Assembly (NCBI GenBank): GCA_025618425.1
Contig: CM046849.1
Coordinates: forward strand, 33,468,336-33,532,335
Source: Heliocidaris tuberculata
Lineage: Eukaryota > Echinodermata > Echinoidea > Camarodonta > Echinometridae
DNA length: 64,000 bases
Reading direction: 5' to 3'
Shown here: one piece after another, positions 60,362 through 64,000 of the stretch
Numbering within the stretch: position 1 is the first letter of the stretch
Layout of the letters: every line of letters begins with the position of its first letter
Translations under genes and position numbers: made by a program
Notes under the pieces: generated by a model
Told to the model about the DNA's origin: nothing
Database searches by the model: none
The model's input: only the letters and a program-made list of their open reading frames with translations

Positions 60362-61565
60362 GGGGGAATGCTGTCCTTTCAATTTTTGTTTGCCTGTAAA
60401 TTGATTAACTTTGCCCAGGATTGAAAAAAAAAATCACTGTTCCAGCTAATGCTGTAATCATAATTGCAAACCTTTAGCTCAGACAGGAATCGCCTGAGTT
60501 TTATAAGCTGATCGGTCGTTTATATATCAAGATATTTACGATTGAACATTGATGTCGGGATAGAGTACCACCGAACCCTAAAGAACTCTTACGGTTGGCA
60601 TACCTCGCTCTATCACAGAATACCGTACGGGCTGGAAACCCGCTCTGAAATCGCCAAGCGCTGGTGCTTGGTTTTTGTGACTGCAGCGCAGCGAAGAAGC
60701 CGAGTGATTTGCGCTAGCGATTGATCGCGATTTTCTCTTTTTTAGGATAGTAAACGGGTTCCATTTTCTCTCATACTTTCACATATCCTTAATTATATAT
60801 GTAGTTAGAGGACTGCACACAATTCACTGGCATTTGAGATGATTTTACAATTTTTCACAAAGTTAATCAATCACTTTAATATACTCTCTCTCTCTCTCTA
60901 AAAAAAAGTGAATTTTCACTGCTTTCACTCCCCCAAGAGCCACGTCAGTGATCATTTGTTAAGGAGTGAATATCGAGTGACTATCAAGTGGTCTCTAAAA
61001 GGAAATGAGTTGAGTTTAACTCTCTTTTCACTCTATTTTCATTCCCCCGGGGAGTGACGTCAGTGATCACTTGATTTTTTTTTTAGAGAGTACTTCACTG
61101 TAAGATGTGTCAGATTCAAGTGTTAATGTGGAATTAATACTTAGAGTACACTTTATTAGTAATTTATGTATATTTTCTGGGCTTTTTCTTCTATGTTCAG
61201 TACATTTTTAACAATTTTAGTAGAATCTATGACTATAACAATTTCTCAAATTCAGGGTATCTGTGAACTTCTCTCATTAATGTTTACTTAAACAAAATTT
61301 AAATACAATAGGTACATGTAGATTATATACAGGATGTACACTTGTGTTCCTTTTTTAAAGTCATCACTGAAATGTATAAACATGGGATGTTGAAATCAGA
61401 AAGTTGTTCTTGATACAAAATGCTGTATACTTTGAAGACTGTAATTTTTAATCATATAATTGTTTTATCTTGACAGTATTCCGGCAAGGTGATCTTGGTA
61501 TTAACTGGTATGCAGTCCTGAGTGGTAGTTTAGAAGTACAAGTCAGGGAAACCTCTAACAATAAG
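34296..61565 (+). CDS. RAPGEF4: EPAC-type cAMP-regulated Rap guanine-nucleotide exchange factor, 5' part, three exons
   Basis: EPAC proteins bind cAMP and then activate the small GTPases Rap1/Rap2 by nucleotide exchange. Exons 34296-34408, 47404-47546 and 61477-61565 join in frame (phases 2, 1, then 0) to the first 115 residues. From residue ~31 ([20 protein letters not shown]) through [20 protein letters not shown] and [20 protein letters not shown] they match the start of vertebrate EPAC2, whose N-terminal cyclic-nucleotide-binding domain (CNB-A) begins here. EPAC1 lacks CNB-A, so I use the RAPGEF4 symbol, though an invertebrate gene may be ancestral to both. The first ~28 residues are Pro/Ser-rich and not conserved. 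The rest of CNB-A, DEP, CNB-B, REM, RA and CDC25 domains lie beyond the right edge. Introns are ~13.0 and ~13.9 kb. Confidence 0.87.
34615..34995. repeat. (CAT)n-rich imperfect microsatellite
   Basis: About 380 bp of CAT/CATC/ACC triplets with a ~60-bp interruption near 34770-34820. It starts ~200 bp inside EPAC intron 1. All open frames in it are low complexity. Confidence 0.9.
35000..38116 (+). other. EPAC intron 1, part 1, nothing recognised
   Basis: AT-rich unique-looking intron with a T18 run near 36431 and a C9 run near 37430. No exon-like conserved peptide seen on either strand. Confidence 0.45.
38117..38761. repeat. Inverted-repeat element built from GAAGTGACAC motifs
   Basis: GAATTCATGAAGTGGCAC (38117) and its imperfect complement GTGCCACTTTGTGAATTC (ending 38761) bracket 645 bp. 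Inside are further copies in both orientations: TGTCACTTCGTGAA (~38358), CGCGAAGTGACACGAC (~38420), CACGAAGTGACACATT (~38478), TGTCACTTCATGAATT (~38568). No transposase frame. Confidence 0.6.
38762..42099 (+). other. EPAC intron 1, part 2
   Basis: AT-rich intron with CT-rich patches at ~39654-39745, a C13 run at ~40330 and a (GA)n patch at ~41007-41030. A fragment ending GCTATATAAGAACCCAACATTATTATTATC near 41645 looks like the 3' tail of a dispersed element. No gene seen. Confidence 0.45.
42100..42368. repeat. 136-bp tandem duplication, CT-rich
   Basis: CTCGTTCCATCTAACA..TGTCTGCCTTCCA.ATCATATCAATCTCC occurs at ~42163-42227 and again at ~42299-42365, offset ~136 bp, each preceded by CT/CCCT-rich sequence. 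Copies are nearly identical. Confidence 0.85.
43388..43594. repeat. Inverted-repeat element with AGAAACTTTCG ends
   Basis: TATTGTACAACCAGAAACTT (43388) and AAGTTTCTGGATTTACAGTA (ending 43594) are imperfect complements. Several inner GAAAGTTT/AAACTTTC copies occur in both orientations. Flanking TA dinucleotides fit a TA-target element, but no transposase is present. Confidence 0.65.
43695..44205. repeat. GA-rich minisatellite
   Basis: About twelve units of GGGAGGAGGAAGGGTGGGAA AGG followed by a variable (GA)n run. The fixed 23-bp core is conserved while the GA length varies from ~10 to ~30 bp. All open frames are low complexity. Confidence 0.9.
44230..47403 (+). other. EPAC intron 1, last part
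   Basis: AT-rich, with short GA-rich patches at ~46137-46160 and ~46270-46310. No conserved exon or element with clear ends found. Confidence 0.45.
47404..47546 (+). CDS. RAPGEF4: EPAC exon 2
   Basis: Acceptor TTTACCAG, donor GTAAGTG. One base completes Lys38, then 47 codons ([12 protein letters not shown].. to ..LDKEVT) and one base. The helical N-terminus of CNB-A is conserved with EPAC2 (LHQICLCGYYENLEKGIT at the same place). Confidence 0.9.
47598..48094. mobile_element. TTAA-flanked miniature element with 202-bp inverted arms
   Basis: Arms 47602-47803 and 47889-48090 are near-perfect reverse complements (AGGGGGTACCC..GTGGTTACC) around an 85-bp loop. TTAA occurs directly at both outer ends (47598-47601, 48091-48094), the target-site duplication of piggyBac-type transposons. 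No coding capacity, so non-autonomous. It lies 52 bp downstream of EPAC exon 2. Confidence 0.85.
48100..51290 (+). other. EPAC intron 2, part 1
   Basis: AT-rich intron with (CT)n runs at ~49016-49185, 49666-49702 and 50399-50450. Nothing else recognised. Confidence 0.45.
51300..51656 (+). promoter_or_regulatory. Candidate internal promoter / alternative first exon of EPAC (weak)
   Basis: Inside AT-rich intron 2 a ~350-bp segment is CpG-richer (GCTCGCCCGC, ACGCGGCTCAG, CAGCGATATCGATCTCGACATCGG). It ends in an ATG (51613) with 44 bases open to a consensus donor (CCTAAT|GTAAGTTGG at 51657). Vertebrate EPAC2 uses internal promoters to make forms lacking CNB-A. The 44-base piece has phase 2 and would not join in frame to 61477, so if real it would be non-coding or splice elsewhere. 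Confidence 0.25.
52872..53240. repeat. Inverted-repeat element with GGAATTATGAACC motifs and 9-bp flanking duplication
   Basis: AGTCAGACG occurs at 52872-52880 and 53232-53240. Between them, TTCCGAAGGTTCATA-type strings on the left half oppose TATGAACCTTCGGAA-type strings on the right half, each present several times. The element resembles 4620-4760. Confidence 0.65.
53241..58400 (+). other. EPAC intron 2, part 2
   Basis: AT-rich with GA/G-rich patches at ~53625-53665 and ~54323-54352, and C runs at ~55100 and ~56357. A dispersed poly(T)/poly(C) module is at 56255-56465. No exon seen. Confidence 0.45.
56255..56465. repeat. Dispersed GCTTGTCAGATAATTT / poly(C) module
   Basis: Two units of TTGTCAGATAATTTTTGAG, TAAAAAGAC, C-run, then ATACTGATAACCTT and poly(T). 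Same module as at 32210-32430, with GATAA in place of GAGAA. Confidence 0.7.
58402..58651. repeat. TA-flanked miniature inverted-repeat element
   Basis: TACACTCTTATTTCTGC (58404) and GCAGAAATAAGAGTGTA (ending 58649) are exact complements; inward, GGCGTCAGCTGGGAGTCAAC and GTTGACTCCCAGCTGACGCC also pair. If TA is the duplicated target, the ends are CACTCTTATTTCTGC, in the manner of Tc1/mariner-type MITEs. No coding capacity. Confidence 0.8.
58800..59220. other. CpG-dense block with a 126-codon minus-strand frame
   Basis: Unlike the AT-rich intron around it, this block is GC-rich with many CpG (CCGCCGTGTCCGCCCTCGCC, CCCGTCGTCGCCGTCGACG). On the minus strand a frame from ATG at 59180 to ~58801 stays open for 126 codons ([17 protein letters not shown].., seven or so cysteines). 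I recognise no family. A pair of inverted strings (CTTACTCTTACCGGGGGG / CCCCCGTAAG at ~59190-59220) follows. It may be an internal promoter, a single-exon gene, or inserted DNA. Confidence 0.35.
59479..60000. repeat. Diverged ~270-bp tandem duplication
   Basis: GGTTGATTTTGGACGTGAGT GA (59479) recurs as GGTTGACTTTGGACATGAGTGA (~59749). The following blocks keep the same order: TATTTTCTC.GTA, GATG..ATTCTTCTCT, TCACGGC..CGC, CTGAGC, GGGGAGGAG, TAAATG, GAGC.GCTTATTT. Moderate divergence indicates an older event. Confidence 0.75.
60262..60360. repeat. (TA)n(GA)n compound microsatellite
   Basis: TA run 60264-60301 with one CA interruption, then GA run to ~60358. Confidence 0.95.
60884..61092. repeat. 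Small inverted-repeat element with TACTCTCT ends
   Basis: TACTCTCT..CTAAAAAAAAGTGA at the left and TGATCACTTGATTTTTTTTT AGAGAGTA at the right are imperfect complements. Inner GAGCCACGTCAGTGATCA and GAGTGACGTCAGTGATCAC are direct copies ~125 bp apart. No open frame. Confidence 0.6.
61477..61565 (+). CDS. RAPGEF4: EPAC exon 3
   Basis: Acceptor TCTTGACAG, donor GTAAGTT. Two bases complete Leu86, then [20 protein letters not shown] and VRETSNNK, the first strands of the CNB beta-barrel. Ends phase 0. The exon with the phosphate-binding cassette is not in the window. Confidence 0.92.
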
Positions 61566-64000
61566 GTAAGTTTTCATCAGATGCTGAAAATAAAGGATCC
61601 ATTGAACTTTTTTTGCTGAGATGTACAATCAAAGATGTACCAGAAATTTTATAGTAATACATAGATAGCATATTGATAAATTATTACAAATGAATTCCAT
61701 TTTGCCAGAAACATTCCAATGTGCTTTTTTGATCTTTTGAGAATAGATTTATGCTCAAACCAACTATTACCATCCTCACTTGATGATAGTAAAGAGTATA
61801 GTTGATCAAGATATGACTTACTGCTTGAGAGGCAGAAGGTAGGTAACTCACATCATTTTAACAGAGTTAATGCCCTTCTGGCTCTCAACAAGCAAGTTCA
61901 TTTTTCTCAAATAAGGCAGACAATATTAATAGAGTTTTGTTGTTTTTATGGCCATGGTGTAGTGAACAAGGGAATACATCAACAGTTGTAGCCATTGTGT
62001 GTGTTTGAATCTGTCAAACTAGGCATCAGTTTATCCCGATGATGAATCCTATGTTACCATGGCGCAACATCCATCATGTATTCTATTGTAGTGATGAGAG
62101 TATAGTTCATCCCGCTTATTCTATGCATCATGCTGGTAGATGATCAAGGCTGTTTTAGAGCTTATCTCGTCACAAAAGCAAGTACAAATCCTGGCGTTAC
62201 CATGGCGCAACATCCATCCTGTAGCCTACTTGAAAGCAGGGTTCATCCCTCGGCTCATTCTGTGCATTACGCTAGTAGATTATCAAGGCTGTTTTAGAGC
62301 TTATCTCATCAAGAAAGCAAGCAAGAGACTCATCTGCCATTCCACTCATCAAATTGACTCAAGCCGTTATGGAAACATCGATTCGGGTCGGGCTCGCATC
62401 ATTGCCAGTTGTCGTGGAGATTACGACATGGTAGATTTTCAAATCAGTGGTGATAGGATAACCATCTGATCACCTTGCTTTTTCCTTTACAAAAGTGAAA
62501 GCAAGATTCTGTTCCATCTTTCTCTTGGATTTGTGATGCTAAAATTTAGGCATCCGATCCTCTCTCTGCCCTATTGGCAATTTACTTTTGATGTTCCTTG
62601 ATTGATCTTCAGACATTTTAAAGATCACAAATGAATTGAAAATATGGAAAATGAAAATTGTTATGTGTGAGATCAGGCTTTAAAGTTACAGTCATAGGGG
62701 AATTTTTGTTTCAGCATCCAATTAATGCTGTCTTCCCAGGGTAATCTGTCCATTCTGTTTTGTCTCATTTGTATCCTATTTTCTCTTGGCCTGAATCTTC
62801 TAATTCTATAATCCATCTTGATCTAGTTTATTTGTCAATTGCCTTCTTTCCCTGTTTGATGAGACATCACTCTCTTTTCCTTTTTACCTTTTTCTTTCTG
62901 TGTTCAAATTTGTTTATGCAGAATCTTTTCATCTCTATTTCTCTCCCTCCCTCTCTCTCTATCTCTCCTGTCTGTTTCTCTCTTTCTCTCTCCTATCTGT
63001 TTCTATATCTCACTCTCTCTTCTATTTCTCTCTCTCTCTTTCTTTGACTCTATCTCTCTCTCTTTCTCCATTTGTGTCTCTTTTTCCTTCAGTTTGCAGA
63101 CAATCTTTCATTTCAATCTCTCTCTCTCTGTCTCTCTCTCTGTTTCTCTCTTCATTTCTGTGTGCTGGTATATTGTTTCTTGTTGTTTATCTCCCTCTAA
63201 TTCTCTATACATGTATATGTCACTATCCATTTCTCTTTTCCATTCATAATTTTTAATTGTTTCATGATTTCATTCTCATCTCCCTACCCCTCCCCCTCGC
63301 CCTCTCTGTCTCTCTCCCCCTCTTTCTCTCTCTCCCCCTCTTTCTCTTTCCCCCTCTCTCTCTCCCTCTTTCTCTACCTCCCCTGTCTGTTTTTCTCTCT
63401 TTCTCTCTCTCTTTTGCTGTCTTCCTTTTTTCTTCAGTCTCACTCTCTTTCTCTCCATGTCCAAATCTGCCATGCTCTAGCGATTGATCCCACTTGTGTT
63501 TGGAGAGGTAGATTTTCTCTGCCACTTGACGTTTATACCTGAAGAGTTTGTTTGAGAGTCCCACACATGGCTTATAGTATGATGCCCCCATACCCTTTCA
63601 CATCCAATATCTAAGCTCATAGTAAGATGCTTGCATACACTCTGCACCCATTCACATTCAACATGTAAGCCCTTAGTAAGATTCCTTATATATTGTATAT
63701 TACATTCAACCAATAATGCAAGTCTTATCTAGCTCTTTGTCTCTTCTAGGTATGATGTACATGATTTTTATTTTGTAACAAAAAAAAAATTGAGAAAAAG
63801 AAGATAGGATTGAATATCATACAGATATAAAAATGAAAACAAAATAACAAGAAATATTTCAGCCTGTTTAAAAGTAGTTCTACTTTTTAAAAATAGTTAT
63901 TTTATTTTTATTTGTTTATTTCACAAACATTACTCAATGAAATATTTTTTTAAAAGGACCCGATATAAATGTATGTATATTTCACTGGATACCGCTTTTC
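61566..64000 (+). other. EPAC intron 3 (partial)
   Basis: Intron sequence running off the window. It holds a 143-bp tandem duplication at ~62053-62335 and CT-rich low complexity at 62935-63470. I did not find the next CNB-A exon. Confidence 0.55.
62053..62335. repeat. 143-bp tandem duplication
   Basis: GTTACCATGGCGCAACATCC at 62053 recurs at 62196, followed in both by GTTCATCCC, GCAT.A.GCT.GTAGAT and TCAAGGCTGTTTTAGAGCTT ATCTC. About 85-90% identical by eye. Confidence 0.85.

Noticed and set aside
62140..62469. 109-codon plus-strand frame
   Set aside because: It crosses a tandem duplication and resembles no part of EPAC or any family I know.

Overview
The window is animal nuclear DNA, most likely from an echinoderm and probably a sea urchin. 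Genes are split by large introns with GT..AG borders. The DNA is full of microsatellites, poly(G)/poly(C) runs and small inverted-repeat elements. The echinoderm guess rests on a precursor gene with the layout of sea-urchin centrocin peptides, on a fold-back element resembling the sea-urchin TU type, and on the repeat style. I cannot name the species.

Layout. (1) 1-5477, minus strand: the 5' part of PSMC5 (Rpt6, a 26S proteasome ATPase); four exons are visible and the rest lies left of position 1. (2) 5478-5865: a short gap between two divergent start codons, a likely bidirectional promoter. (3) 5866-17497, plus strand: a complete three-exon CHPF gene (chondroitin polymerizing factor, 767 aa). 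Its first intron carries a ~1 kb tandem duplication and a ~3.1 kb fold-back element. Its second intron is largely a ~58-bp minisatellite that is a copy series of the end of exon 2 plus its own 5' splice site. (4) 17498-26138: CHPF 3' flank and intergenic DNA with an inverted-repeat element and a tRNA-derived SINE. (5) 26139-29249, minus strand: a four-exon gene for a 198-aa secreted cationic peptide precursor with centrocin-like architecture but a core expanded into five 11-residue repeats. (6) 29250-34295: repeat-rich intergenic DNA and a probable promoter. (7) 34296 to beyond the right edge, plus strand: the 5' part of an EPAC gene (RAPGEF4-like), with three small exons separated by introns of about 13 and 14 kb. 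These introns hold several miniature inverted-repeat elements and an unexplained CpG-dense block near 58800-59220.

The three large genes are unrelated housekeeping or signalling genes: protein degradation, glycosaminoglycan synthesis in the Golgi, and cAMP-to-Rap signalling. The peptide gene is an immune-type gene between two of them. The most interesting items are the expanded centrocin-like precursor and the minisatellite built from a splice donor. All exon joins were made by reading frames and splice consensus by eye; no transcript or database was available.
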